Program-made: the position numbers and the translations under genes | The notes under the pieces: generated by a model | The model's input: the letters and a program-made list of their open reading frames with translations, nothing else | The model's database searches: none | Told to the model about the DNA's origin: nothing | Assembly (NCBI RefSeq): GCF_005877055.1 | Contig: NZ_CP039424.1 | Coordinates: 3,224,001-3,288,000 of the forward strand | Direction of reading: 5' to 3' | Length of the DNA stretch: 64,000 nucleotides | Origin: Citricoccus sp. SGAir0253 | GTDB lineage: Bacteria > Actinomycetota > Actinomycetes > Actinomycetales > Micrococcaceae | In this document: in pieces, positions 39,597 through 52,239 of the stretch | Numbering within the stretch: position 1 is the first letter of the stretch | Layout of the letters: the number at the start of each line of letters is the position of its first letter

Positions 39597-39610
39597 GACA
39601 TCGGGATGTC
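39597..39610. promoter_or_regulatory. GACATC-GG-GATGTC inverted repeat upstream of the SsuD-like gene
   Basis: GACATCGGGATGTC has perfect 6-base arms with a two-base spacer, 115 bases before the monooxygenase start. It is a candidate operator. The protein that would bind it is unknown. Confidence 0.4.
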
Positions 39611-39724
39611 GCCCTCCTTTGCCCGGCCGCGCCAGTCTGGTGGGATGGGCAGGGGCCGTGGACGCGCCCCGCCCGCCGCCGGCCACGGCGGCCCGGGACG
39701 AGACGAGACGAAGGATGATGACGC

Positions 39725-40843
39725 GTGACCCAGGAGATCGACCTCGGCTGGTTCATCCCCACCATGGGGGACACCTCACGGCTCGGTGACCCGGCCGCCG
39801 CGACCCCGCCGAGCCTCGAGCTGTTCACGCACATCGCGCGCACCGCGGAGGACGCGGGCTTCACCTACCTGCTCGTGCCGGTGATGCCGGAGTGCCACGA
39901 GGCCTACATCTCGTGCGCCATGGTCTCGGCCCGGACGGAGCGGATCGACATGCTGGTCGCCGCCCGCGCGGGGTTCATGGCCCCCACCGTCATGGCCAAG
40001 ATGCTCGCCACCTTCGACCGGCTCTCCGGGGGCCGGCTGCGCGTCAACCTCATCACGGGCGGCGACTCCGCCGAGATGGCCGCGGACGGGATGTTCCACG
40101 GGCATGACGAGCGCTACGCCGTGCTCACCGAGACGGTGCAGGTCCTCAAGGACGCCTGGACGCGCGAGGAGCCGTTCGACGTGGACGGGACGTACTTCAC
40201 GGCGCGCGGCGTGGACGTCCGGCCGAAGCCCGTGCAGCGCCCGCACCCGCCGTTCTACCTCGGCGGGATGTCCCCGGCCGCCCGGGAGCTGTGCGCCGCC
40301 CACGCGGACGTGCACCTGTTCTGGGGCGACACCCCGGCGAACATCGCCGGCCACGTGCGGGACATGACGGCCCGGGCCGCGGCGAAGGGGCGCACCCTGG
40401 ACTTCGGCATGCGGCTCCAGGTGGTCGTCCGGGAGACCGAGGCCGAGGCGTGGGCCGCCGCCGAGGACCTCATCTCCCACGCCAGCGCCGAGCACAAGGA
40501 GTCCGTGAAGGGCCGCTGGAGCGAGTCGCAGGCCAACGACCGGATGAAGGAGCTGGCGCAGGCCGAGGGCCACCTGGTGGACGATCACCTGTGGAGCGGC
40601 ATCGCCACGGTGCGCCACGGCGCGGGGATCGCGATCGTGGGCGACCCGGCGCAGGTCGCCGCCAAGATCGCCGAGTTCGTGGAGGCCGGCTGCTCCAGCT
40701 TCTGCCTGTCCGGCTACCCGCACGCCGAGGAGGCCGAGCGCTTCGGCCGGCTCGTCATGCCGCTGCTGCGCGAGCGCTTCGCCGTCCGGCTCCCCGGCGG
40801 GGGCGCGACGCCGGCCCCGGACCTGGCCGGCTCCGTCGCCTGA
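39725..40843 (+). CDS. SsuD-like LLM-class monooxygenase (alkanesulfonate monooxygenase type)
   Basis: 372 residues. The SsuD motifs are visible: LGWFIPTMGDTSRLGD, DAGFTYLLVPVMPECHEAYI, MLVAARAGFMAPTVMAKMLA, NLITGGDSAEMAADGMFHGH, PPFYLGGMSPAARELCAAHA and HADVHLFWGDTPANIAG. Such enzymes use reduced FMN to split sulfonates to sulfite and aldehyde. No ssuE reductase or ABC transporter is adjacent; the FMN reductase at 27542 is far away. GTG start with GAAGGA upstream. Its stop codon begins a five-copy 16-bp repeat. Confidence 0.9.
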   Translation: MTQEIDLGWFIPTMGDTSRLGDPAAATPPSLELFTHIARTAEDAGFTYLLVPVMPECHEAYISCAMVSARTERIDMLVAARAGFMAPTVMAKMLATFDRLSGGRLRVNLITGGDSAEMAADGMFHGHDERYAVLTETVQVLKDAWTREEPFDVDGTYFTARGVDVRPKPVQRPHPPFYLGGMSPAARELCAAHADVHLFWGDTPANIAGHVRDMTARAAAKGRTLDFGMRLQVVVRETEAEAWAAAEDLISHASAEHKESVKGRWSESQANDRMKELAQAEGHLVDDHLWSGIATVRHGAGIAIVGDPAQVAAKIAEFVEAGCSSFCLSGYPHAEEAERFGRLVMPLLRERFAVRLPGGGATPAPDLAGSVA

Positions 40844-40920
40844 CCGGGCGGTGGCCTGGCCGGGAGGTGGCCTGGCCGGGAGGTGGCCTGACCAGGGCGT
40901 GTCCCGACCGGGCGGTGGCC
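40841..40920. repeat. Five tandem 16-bp repeats starting at the SsuD stop codon
   Basis: Units of 16 bases at 40841, 40857, 40873, 40889 and 40905 follow the pattern TGACCGGGCGGTGGCC, with the second and third identical (TGGCCGGGAGGTGGCC). The first unit begins with the TGA stop of the monooxygenase gene. No gene explains the array. Confidence 0.9.
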
Positions 40921-41006
40921 GGGGCGCGGTACCGGCGGGTGCCGGCATCGCGGGAGTGCCGCCATCGTGAGGTTCCCCCGCTCCGGGCCCGCCGTCGCGG
41001 GACGCG

Positions 41007-41038
41007 GGAAGGCCCCCGACCGGGGCCGGGGGCCTTCC
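41007..41038. terminator. Bidirectional terminator hairpin
   Basis: GGAAGGCCCCCG (41007-41018) pairs perfectly with CGGGGGCCTTCC (41027-41038), with an 8-base loop. It lies between the convergent SsuD-like and repeat-protein genes, so it can serve both. Confidence 0.8.
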
Positions 41039-41109
41039 GTGCGGCCGTGCGCCCAGGGCGCAGCGGGCCGCCGCGACCGGTCAGGGAAGACGACCGGTCA
41101 GGGGAGACA

Positions 41110-41592
41110 TCAGCCGAGCACGATCGACTGGTCGATGGTGATGGCCTCCGGGGCCGGCGCGGTCACGTCACCCTCGGCGGGGGCCGTGGCCTCGGTCTCG
41201 ACCGGGGCGGTCTCCTCCACCGGGGCCTCCTCGGTCACCTCACCCTCGGCCGGGGCGGTCTCCTCCACCGGGGCCTCCTCGGTCACCTCACCCTCGGCGG
41301 GGGCGGCCTCCTCGGTCACCTCACCCTCGACCGGGGCTGGCTCCGTCACCTCACCCTCGGCCGGGACGGTCTCCTCCACCGGGGCCGGCTCCGTCACCTC
41401 ACCCTGCTGCTGGCCGGGCGCGAACTCGTGAGCCACGTCGGCGTTGGAGGTGCCCGGCGCCTTCTGCTGCGCCTCTTCGGAGATCGACGCTCCGGGGTTG
41501 TCGGCAGGGGCGGCGTTGGCAGCACCCATGGTGCCGGCGACGCCGAGGGCGCCCATCGCGGAGGCGGACAGGATCTTGTGGACCAGCTTCAT
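41110..41592 (-). CDS. Secreted acidic repeat protein
   Basis: 160 residues. A Sec signal peptide (SASAMGALGVAGTMGAANAA) leads the ATG at 41592, which has an AAGGGTGG ribosome site. The mature part begins APADNPGASIS. From ~65 to 145 it is a set of about six imperfect repeats of the form GEVTEEAPVEETAPAE, rich in Glu, Pro and Thr, with almost no Lys or Arg. No anchor is seen. Function unknown; such repeats may vary in number and may bind cations or stay extended in the cell wall (inference). The repeat DNA (41230-41410) is itself a tandem array. Confidence 0.8.
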   Translation of the reverse strand: MKLVHKILSASAMGALGVAGTMGAANAAPADNPGASISEEAQQKAPGTSNADVAHEFAPGQQQGEVTEPAPVEETVPAEGEVTEPAPVEGEVTEEAAPAEGEVTEEAPVEETAPAEGEVTEEAPVEETAPVETEATAPAEGDVTAPAPEAITIDQSIVLG

Positions 41593-41680
41593 GGTTCCAC
41601 CCTTCCTTTCGGGGTTGGTGTCCTCTGGGTTGGGGGGCCCGGGACGTGGTGGCAACTCGGCGAGCGCCGGTCACGTTCCG

Positions 41681-41706
41681 GGTGCGCGTCGTCCGGACGA
41701 CGCACC
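41681..41706. repeat. Palindrome near the start of the DoxX region
   Basis: GTCGTCCGGACGAC (41688-41701) is perfect, flanked by GGTGCGC and GCACC, giving a longer hairpin. It lies in the 450-base gap between the repeat protein and doxX-like gene. It may be a site or a leader structure. Confidence 0.7.
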
Positions 41707-41745
41707 ATCCACTGGAACAGGCCCAGCCCTCGGAGGTAAAGGCCC

Positions 41746-41979
41746 ATGTCAGATCCGACGGCGAGTTCTGAGCCAGCGCCAAGGCCCTGTCAAGGAGACC
41801 GGGCGCCCGGGGAGAAGGTGTCCAAGATCACTTCACGAGTCTCCCTTCCGCTCGCGATCCGCGACATCCCGGGGCTCAGGGCGGCACCTACTCGTCGGTA
41901 TACGAACTACCCCGCCTCCGACACGCACCTCCGGCTTGACGCAGGACCGCCCTCCGGGGCACATTTAGTTGACGCGTAA
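41746..41979 (+). CDS. Doubtful small ORF (77 codons)
   Basis: ATG 41746 follows a GGAGG ribosome site nine bases upstream, and the frame reaches TAA at 41979. Codon use is far less GC-biased at the third position than in surrounding genes, and I find no family (MSDPTASSEPAPRPCQ...TRRYTNYPASDTH). It may be non-coding, or a foreign or cryptic gene. The rest of the gap 41593-42043 shows only a palindrome and the doxX operator. Confidence 0.25.
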   Translation: MSDPTASSEPAPRPCQGDRAPGEKVSKITSRVSLPLAIRDIPGLRAAPTRRYTNYPASDTHLRLDAGPPSGAHLVDA

Positions 41980-41981
41980 AT
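41963..41981. promoter_or_regulatory. ATTTA...TAAAT inverted repeat and promoter before the DoxX gene
   Basis: ATTTAGTTGACGCGTAAAT has 5-base arms ATTTA/TAAAT around a 9-base centre, in an AT-rich patch ~60 bases before the DoxX start. Upstream TTGACG (41936-41941) is a possible -35. Shape suits a MarR-type operator; the regulator is unknown. Confidence 0.4.
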
Positions 41982-42043
41982 CATTTGCGCCCGGGCCGAG
42001 GCCGGGGCGCCACTCCCCGACGAACGACCACAAGGAGCCGTCC

Positions 42044-42484
42044 GTGACCACCTCTGCCCAGATCCTCCCCGCCCCCCGCCCCGTCCAGGATTCGCTGCTG
42101 CTCGTGGCCCGCGTGATCCTCGGTGTCATCTTCATGGCCCACGGGGCCCAGAAGTTCTTCGAGTGGACCTTGGCCGGCACCGGCGCTGCCTTCGCCGAGA
42201 TGGGCATCCCGCTGCCGCAGGTCGCCGCCACCTTCGCCGCCATCGTCGAGTTCGGCGCCGGCGCCCTGCTCATCCTCGGCCTGTTCACCCCGATCGCCGC
42301 CGCCCTCACCCTGGTCGTCACAGTGGGCGCCTGGCTGATGGTCCACCTGTCCAACGGCATCATGGTCGCCAACAACGGCTGGGAGCTCGTCGCCGCCCTC
42401 GCCCTCGGCGCCCTGGTGTTCGTGGCCGTCGGCCCCGGCCGGTTCAGCCTGGACGCGCTGATCGCCCGCCGCCGCAGCGCCTGA
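42044..42484 (+). CDS. DoxX-family membrane protein
   Basis: 146 residues from GTG 42044, with AAGGAG six bases upstream. Four membrane helices in the DoxX layout: LLLVARVILGVIFMAHGAQK, FAAIVEFGAGALLILGLFTP, AALTLVVTVGAWLMVHLSNG, ALALGALVFVAVGPGRFSLD. The MAHGAQKFFEW segment is characteristic of the family. DoxX-type proteins act in quinone-linked electron transfer or redox homeostasis. A hairpin with TTT (42522-42578) follows it. MarR-type sites lie upstream. Confidence 0.92.
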   Translation: MTTSAQILPAPRPVQDSLLLVARVILGVIFMAHGAQKFFEWTLAGTGAAFAEMGIPLPQVAATFAAIVEFGAGALLILGLFTPIAAALTLVVTVGAWLMVHLSNGIMVANNGWELVAALALGALVFVAVGPGRFSLDALIARRRSA

Positions 42485-42521
42485 CCACCACGCGACAGCC
42501 TGCCCCCGTGGGGCACGGCTC

Positions 42522-42578
42522 GGCCCGCCCCCGCCACGCCCCCGCCCCTCCGGGTCGGAGCGACGGGGGCGGGCCTTT
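42522..42578 (+). terminator. Terminator after the DoxX gene
   Basis: GGCCCGCCCCCG (42522-42533) pairs with CGGGGGCGGGCC (42564-42575), followed by TTT. The 30-base loop is long, but the T-run and position 38 bases after the stop support a terminator. Confidence 0.65.
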
Positions 42579-42747
42579 CGCGTGCGGCCACCCCCGCCCC
42601 ACCGGACGGGTCCACCGGTACGGCCGCTCGGTCTCGGGCGATCACGGCGGCGGCGCAGTCCTCGGCCGGGAGGACGCCCTGTTCGGGGTGGAGTGTCGGG
42701 GCATGGCCCGGCACCGGACGCCCTCCGGATCGACCGGCCGGCCGGGG

Positions 42748-42764
42748 TTCTACGACGTGTAGAA
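42748..42764. promoter_or_regulatory. TTCTAC...GTAGAA inverted repeat before the small protein at 42838
   Basis: TTCTACGACGTGTAGAA has perfect 6-base arms and a 5-base centre, 74 bases before the start of the small conserved protein. The AT-rich tract TAGAATACATAG directly overlaps and may hold the -10. No binding protein is known. Confidence 0.45.
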
Positions 42765-42837
42765 TACATAGCGCACTAACTAATTGCGTCCATGGAGTCC
42801 CGTGCCATGCTCCCGGGGTTCCTCGAGGGAGAGCCAC

Positions 42838-43077
42838 ATGCGCGAGAAGCCCTACTCCGTCACGTCCGACCGCACCGGGCTGGGATTCGGGTACCGACTG
42901 GGCTGGCGGCTGGCCTACATGGTCACGTTCGTCACGGGTTCGGCCAGTCGCCAGGGCACGCTGGATCCGAGTGCGCAGCTGCGCAGGGAACGGGCCCGGC
43001 GGCTCGTCGAGGCCTACCGCGCGCGGGGCGAGGAACCTCCGGCCGGTGCGCTGACCGCCGCCGGCTACGCCGGCTAG
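42838..43077 (+). CDS. Small conserved protein, paralog of the gene at 8535
   Basis: 79 residues. Residues 12-70 (GLGFGYRLGWRLAYMVTFVT, GSASRQGTLDPSAQLRRERA, LVEAYRARGEEPP) match the protein at 8535-8942, which has an additional acidic tail. ATG 42838 has GAGGGAG upstream. Basic and amphipathic; no known family. Its TAG stop shares the bases CTAG with the stop of the convergent OhrR-type gene (tail-to-tail overlap of 4 bases). It has its own operator-like repeat upstream, so it may be stress-induced. Confidence 0.72.
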   Translation: MREKPYSVTSDRTGLGFGYRLGWRLAYMVTFVTGSASRQGTLDPSAQLRRERARRLVEAYRARGEEPPAGALTAAGYAG

Positions 43078-43532
43078 TCCCCCGGCCGAGGGTGGACCCG
43101 GTCCATCAGCATGCTCATCAGCCGGTGGAGTTCCTGGAGCTCGGTCCGGTCCATCTGCAGGCGTTCCATCATCTGCACCGGCACGGCCTCGGCCTGCCGG
43201 CGCAGGTCCCGGCCGGCCTCGGTGAGGTCGATGGCCAGGGCCCGGTCGTCCTCGGGATCCCGGCCCCGGTGGATGTACCCCAGGGCCTCCAGTCGCTTGG
43301 TCAGCGGGGACAGGGTGGCCGGCTCCATGTGCAGCAGCGCCGCCAGGTCCTTGATCGACAGGGGCGCGTGCTGCCACAGGGCCAGCATGACCAGGTACTG
43401 CGGGTGGGTGAGCCTCAGGGGCTCGAGCACGGGCCGGTACGCGGCGATGACCCCTCGGGAGGCTACCGACAGGGCGAAGCAGATCTGGCTCTCCAGCGCC
43501 AAGGGGTCGGTGAACGGGGCACTGTGGTCCAT
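43074..43532 (-). CDS. ohrR: OhrR-type MarR-family regulator
   Basis: 152 residues. Compared with OhrR, the segment LALESQICFALSVASRGVIA has the reactive cysteine (QICFAL), and RPVLEPLRLTHPQYLVMLAL, HAPLSIKDLAALLHMEPATL and RGRDPEDDRALAIDLTEAG complete the winged helix. It is a peroxide-sensing repressor of organic hydroperoxide resistance; no ohr gene is next to it, although osmC lies at 58780. The ATG at 43532 is close to GGAGG; an ATG at 43550 is an alternative. Convergent with the small conserved gene. Confidence 0.85.
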   Translation of the reverse strand: MDHSAPFTDPLALESQICFALSVASRGVIAAYRPVLEPLRLTHPQYLVMLALWQHAPLSIKDLAALLHMEPATLSPLTKRLEALGYIHRGRDPEDDRALAIDLTEAGRDLRRQAEAVPVQMMERLQMDRTELQELHRLMSMLMDRVHPRPGD

Positions 43533-43783
43533 GCCTCCAGCATGCCCCATCCCGGCCCGCACGGGATCCCATGTCCGGCCTCCCCGGATCGGGCTTGGGC
43601 GCCGTCGGCTTCCACCTCTACCCCTGCGGGGGAACCCTCGCCGGCGCCCACTGGATGAACGGTCACCTACCGGACCAGCACCAGGAGAACACGTGGACCG
43701 GCCCCTCTGGTTGACTACCTGACAGGTCACGGCGTGCCACCACCCGTGGCAGCCATTCGCCGGTCGAGACCCCAGGAGTCGGC

Positions 43784-44725
43784 TTGGTTCTCCCCCTCGG
43801 ATCCTTCCCCCCGATCCACGGTACGTACCCGGCCATCCTCGACTGGCTCGATGCACACGGCGGTGGGCAGTGGCAGGACAGGCTGCGCTACGCCCTCGCG
43901 TTCTCCGAGCAGGGCTTCGACCCGGGCGAACAAGAACTGGCCGACGCGTGGCCGAGTGGCGCCCAGGTCAGTTGGCTCGGCGGGCCGGCCGTGGACACCG
44001 GCGCCTGGCCGCACGACGCCGACGGCGTGCCGCTGACCCACGTCGCCACCATCGACCTCGCCGGACTGGACGGAGCCCTGGACCGCGCCGGGAAGGCCAT
44101 CTGGCCCACCGCCCAACTGCAGGAAGGCCTACCCCGGGCAGGCATCCTGCAGGTCTTCCATGACCTGCGGACCTACGGCCACGAGCCCGGTGATCGAGAA
44201 CGGAAGGCCTGGGTCGTCATTGTCAGCGGGGACCCTGCATACCCTACGGGCGGCCCAACCCCTGCGCCGACCGGGCGGCGGCCGGCCCTCGTCGACCGTC
44301 CCGGAGCCTGGGCCGCACCCACCCGGGCCTGCCAGTTGGTGCTGCCCTTCTCCGGCTTCGCGCTGCCTTCGCCCTTGGACCTCTCCCCCCGGGAGGCGGG
44401 CGAGTTCGATCGACTCGAGGAGCTCACCGAGACCGTGCACCTGGCATGGATGAGCCAGCGCGGCGTCGGCGGTTCCTCCGCGATCCCCACCACCCATGCC
44501 TACGGGTACAGCTCCCGAGGTCACCACGCGGCCTCCATGGACCTCCTGCCCGAGGCGCTCCCGCTGGCCGATGGCGACCGGTACCGATTGATCCTGGAGA
44601 TCGAGGGCTGGACCGTGCTGGAGGGGTGGTTCGGCGACGCCGGCAGCCTGGAGGTCTGGATGCGCCAGTCCGACCTGGATGCCGGCGCCTTCGAGAACAC
44701 ATGGTGCCTCGTCCGCACCGACTGA
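43784..44725 (+). CDS. YwqG-like (DUF1963) protein
   Basis: 313 residues from a TTG at 43784. AGGAG lies six bases before it, supporting this rare start. The DUF1963 pattern appears in VPLTHVATIDLAGLDGALD, AGILQVFHDL, and the C-terminal DGDRYRLILEIEGWTVLEGW and FGDAGSLEVWMRQSDLDAGA. Function is unknown in bacteria. A palindrome (ACCTGACAGGT, 43717-43727) and TTGACT lie upstream. Ends 65 bases before the rRNA terminator, convergent with the operon. Confidence 0.82.
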   Translation: MVLPLGSFPPIHGTYPAILDWLDAHGGGQWQDRLRYALAFSEQGFDPGEQELADAWPSGAQVSWLGGPAVDTGAWPHDADGVPLTHVATIDLAGLDGALDRAGKAIWPTAQLQEGLPRAGILQVFHDLRTYGHEPGDRERKAWVVIVSGDPAYPTGGPTPAPTGRRPALVDRPGAWAAPTRACQLVLPFSGFALPSPLDLSPREAGEFDRLEELTETVHLAWMSQRGVGGSSAIPTTHAYGYSSRGHHAASMDLLPEALPLADGDRYRLILEIEGWTVLEGWFGDAGSLEVWMRQSDLDAGAFENTWCLVRTD

Positions 44726-44789
44726 GGACACGGTCGGGCCAGTGGGCCTGGCGGTGCCGGTGGCGCTGGGGGGTGGGGGGTGTTAAAGG

Positions 44790-44825
44790 CCAGGAGCCCT
44801 GGACCGTGTGGTCCAGGGCTCCTGG
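44790..44825 (-). terminator. rRNA operon terminator
   Basis: A perfect 16-bp stem (44790-44805 with 44810-44825) closed by GTGT. It lies just after the 5S end on the minus strand. No T-run is needed in this high-GC group. It also protects the convergent DUF1963 gene. Confidence 0.85.
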
Positions 44826-44834
44826 TGAATGGTT

Positions 44835-44952
44835 GTCCGGCGGCGTCCTACTCTCCCACATCCTCCCGGATGCAGTACCATCGGCGCTGTGGGCCTTAGC
44901 TTCCGGGTTCGGAATGGGACCGGGCGTTTCCCCCACGCTATGACCGCCGTAA
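44835..44952 (-). rRNA. rrf: 5S ribosomal RNA
   Basis: 118 bases. On the minus strand it begins GTTACGGCGGTCATAGCG and ends ...GGACGCCGCCGGAC, forming the terminal helix, with the conserved CCCATTCCGAACCCGGAAGC in loop/helix II-III. Boundaries are accurate to a few bases. Confidence 0.93.
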
Positions 44953-45256
44953 CCCTGTGACCGCCCTGTCCGGGCCCGTGCCCCGCACTCCCCGGGTGGG
45001 GGGTGGGGTGGGCCGCCGTGTCGGGGGTGGCTTGGTGGTTACAACACTGTGGTTGCACTGTTCAATTGTACCCATACTGGGCCCCGGCCGGGCCCGGCGT
45101 GCCGGGGGGCTGGTGGGGTGCCCGGGGTGGTGCCCCGGGCTGGCCGCCCCCCGCGGGGGGTGGTGGTTCGGTCGGGTTGTTGTTCCGCAACCGCATAGTG
45201 GACGCTGCGCACCTGGCCCTCCCCGGCCGGTGAAGCCCGGCCCGGGGGTGGTGTTG
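44953..45256 (-). other. 23S-5S spacer of the rRNA operon
   Basis: About 300 bases with no tRNA gene. It contains CGGGTTGTTGTT and GCATAGTGGACGC (45173-45213), which are inverted copies of a segment in the 16S-23S spacer (48490-48532); they probably pair to form the 23S processing stem. Confidence 0.75.
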
Positions 45257-50498
<5,242 letters not shown>

Positions 50499-50733
50499 AA
50501 CTACAGAAGAAACAACACCACGCCCGGCGGAAAACCCGGCACGGCATCATTCAATCCCTGGCAAGAGGCCCTCCACCACACGGGGGTGCGGCGGTCAGGC
50601 CATCCACCAATTTCAAACAATTGGCATCAACAAACTTGGCACACTATTGAGTTCTCAAACAACAGGCACGTGATCAGTACCGGCGAAGGAAACCGGTTTC
50701 ACCCGGCCGTTTCTTCGCTTTCCTCATCCGCGG
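50499..50733 (-). other. rRNA leader with boxA-like antitermination/processing signals
   Basis: The transcribed leader upstream of 16S. On the minus strand it carries TTGTTTGAGAACTCAATAGT (about 50645-50664), the actinobacterial rrn leader boxA/processing element. The AT-rich CAATTGGTGGATGG region lies nearby. No ORF is credible. Confidence 0.75.
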
Positions 50734-50740
50734 CTTTCAA

Positions 50741-50769
50741 AGCGTAGTCCCTCTTCCCCGGCCCGTCAA
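50741..50769 (-). promoter_or_regulatory. rRNA promoter P2 (near 16S)
   Basis: Minus-strand -35 TTGACG (50769-50764), 17-base spacer, -10 TACGCT (50746-50741). It matches housekeeping sigma signals. Start near 50734. Confidence 0.75.
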
Positions 50770-50878
50770 ACCGGCGTTCCCGCCGCGCTCACCGCACCCG
50801 GACCGAAGTCCCACCGCCGCCCCCGGACCACCCGCCGGCCGCCACAGCGACCCGCCAGCTCCCCGGAGCAACTTTCCC

Positions 50879-50908
50879 ATCCTAGACCCTCCCGGGCCCC
50901 GGCGTCAA
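50879..50908 (-). promoter_or_regulatory. rRNA promoter P1 (upstream)
   Basis: Minus-strand -35 TTGACG (50908-50903), 18-base spacer, -10 TAGGAT (50884-50879). Second of two tandem promoters about 135 bases apart. Confidence 0.75.
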
Positions 50909-51261
50909 ACCCGCCGCACCCGGCCGGCCCCCGGCACCAGGCCGGACACCGCCCCAGTCAAGGACAGCCGCACCACCACCGGAAGGACAACCGCCCCTCC
51001 ACGCCGTGGCACGAGGAGCAACCCTACACCCCCACCCACCCCCACGCAAACCGGGACGGCCTCGCGCCTCCGACGTGGAGGGAGCAACCCGATATCCCGG
51101 CCCCCAACCGCAGCCGGCGGACGGCCGGTGGACGATGTCGAGTAGCCGGCGGCCGGGGTGTGAGGCGTCCAGGGCCAACGCCCCGGCGGCATGGGCTCCG
51201 AGGAACCCCGTGCCCAGCACCTCGCAAGCCGCGGGCACGACAACGGCCCGGAGACGCGGCT
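50909..51261. other. Intergenic region without a recognised gene
   Basis: About 350 bases upstream of the rRNA promoters. Short frames exist on both strands, but none has a family match, ribosome site and good codon use together. I see no tRNA or strong promoter. It ends at the NlpC/P60 terminator. Confidence 0.5.
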
Positions 51262-51295
51262 GGGCCCGGCATCCCGTTCCGGGGATGCCGGGCCC
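51262..51295 (-). terminator. Terminator hairpin after the NlpC/P60 gene
   Basis: A perfect 14-bp stem (GGGCCCGGCATCCC with GGGATGCCGGGCCC) and a 6-base loop, 75 bases past the stop codon of the minus-strand gene. Confidence 0.75.
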
Positions 51296-51369
51296 TGTCC
51301 CTCCGCGAGGGTGCCGGTGCAGCGTTCAGCCGCGAGGTGGTCCGGCACCGGGCCGGACCGGGGGTCCAC

Positions 51370-52044
51370 TCAGTAGCGGACCGCGGTGCTCATCATGTTC
51401 CAGGGGCTGTAGTCGAGGTCGGTGACCGCGACGCCCATCTGGGGGTTGCGAGCGTGGGCGATCTTGCCGTCGCCGATGTAGATGGCCACGTGGTAGACGC
51501 CGGAGCCAGAGCCGTTGTTGGACCAGAACACCAGGTCGCCGACCTGGAGGTTGCTCATGGAGACCTGCTGGCCGCCGTAGAACTGGGCCGAGGAGGTCCG
51601 CGGGATGCTCTTGCCGGCCTGGGCGAAGGCCTGCTGGGTGTAGCCGGAGCAGTCGTAGGCGGTCGGGCCGTTGCCGCCCCAGCTGTAGTAGACGCTCGGG
51701 TCGGCGGCCTTGGCGGCGGCCCACTGCGCCACGTCCGCCTGCCAGCCGGTGGCCGAGGAGGTGGAGTACGAGGCGAGCTGGTAGGTGCCCCCGGAGGCGG
51801 TCGAGGTGGAGGCCGTCGAGGAGCTCGTCGAGGTGGACGCGGAGCTGTAGCTGTAGTCCTGCTGGGCCGAGTAATCGGTGGTGGACACTCCACCGTCGTG
51901 GGCCGAGGCGGGGGCGACACCGGCGAGGGTGGCACCGGCGAGCGTGGCCAGGCCCGCGGCGCTGACCGTCAGGGAGCGACGGCGGCGGGAGCGGGCGGAC
52001 AGCTTCTCGGCCTCGAGACGGGCACGGCGGGAGGGGTAGTTCAT
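51370..52044 (-). CDS. Secreted NlpC/P60 peptidoglycan hydrolase
   Basis: 224 residues. Charged N-terminus, hydrophobic stretch (SLTVSAAGLATLAGATLAGV) and APASA signal-peptidase site indicate secretion. A Ser/Thr-rich linker follows. The catalytic domain occupies ~105-224: cysteine in PTAYDCSGYTQQAFAQAG, histidine in GVYHVAIYIGDGKIAHARNP. NlpC/P60 proteins cut D-Glu-mDAP/D,L-peptide links. The domain stands alone with no cell-wall binding module. The upstream region holds ATAACG-type direct repeats that resemble MtrA sites. Confidence 0.93.
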   Translation of the reverse strand: MNYPSRRARLEAEKLSARSRRRRSLTVSAAGLATLAGATLAGVAPASAHDGGVSTTDYSAQQDYSYSSASTSTSSSTASTSTASGGTYQLASYSTSSATGWQADVAQWAAAKAADPSVYYSWGGNGPTAYDCSGYTQQAFAQAGKSIPRTSSAQFYGGQQVSMSNLQVGDLVFWSNNGSGSGVYHVAIYIGDGKIAHARNPQMGVAVTDLDYSPWNMMSTAVRY

Positions 52045-52067
52045 GGGGATACTCTCAATACCTAGCG

Positions 52068-52104
52068 CGTTATCTGAACGTTATCCACCGTACACGCTCG
52101 TTAT
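52068..52104. promoter_or_regulatory. Spaced ATAACG repeats, candidate MtrA operator
   Basis: CGTTAT (ATAACG on the minus strand) occurs at 52068, 52079 and 52099. The first two are 11 bases apart, one helical turn, as in MtrA boxes of Corynebacterium and Streptomyces. MtrA often controls NlpC/P60 and Rpf-type cell-wall hydrolases, which is the gene next door. No mtrA is in this window. Confidence 0.5.
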
Positions 52105-52239
52105 GGAAACGCAACACTGAAGGAACGCTGATCGTTCGCTGGGAACGGCACGCACCACGCCACTCGGGCGCGAGAGCGCCGCCCGAAGGCCGACCTGCCC
52201 ACGTTACCACTTCGTGATCACGACGGGCGTCCTCGGTGG

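Noticed and set aside
40841-40920. CRISPR array
   Set aside because: The repeats are directly adjacent without spacers, and no cas genes are present. Same for 24812-24856 and 29477-29520.
50909-51261. Small proteins in the region upstream of the rRNA promoters
   Set aside because: Frames are Arg/Gly/Pro-rich in both directions and lack ribosome sites.
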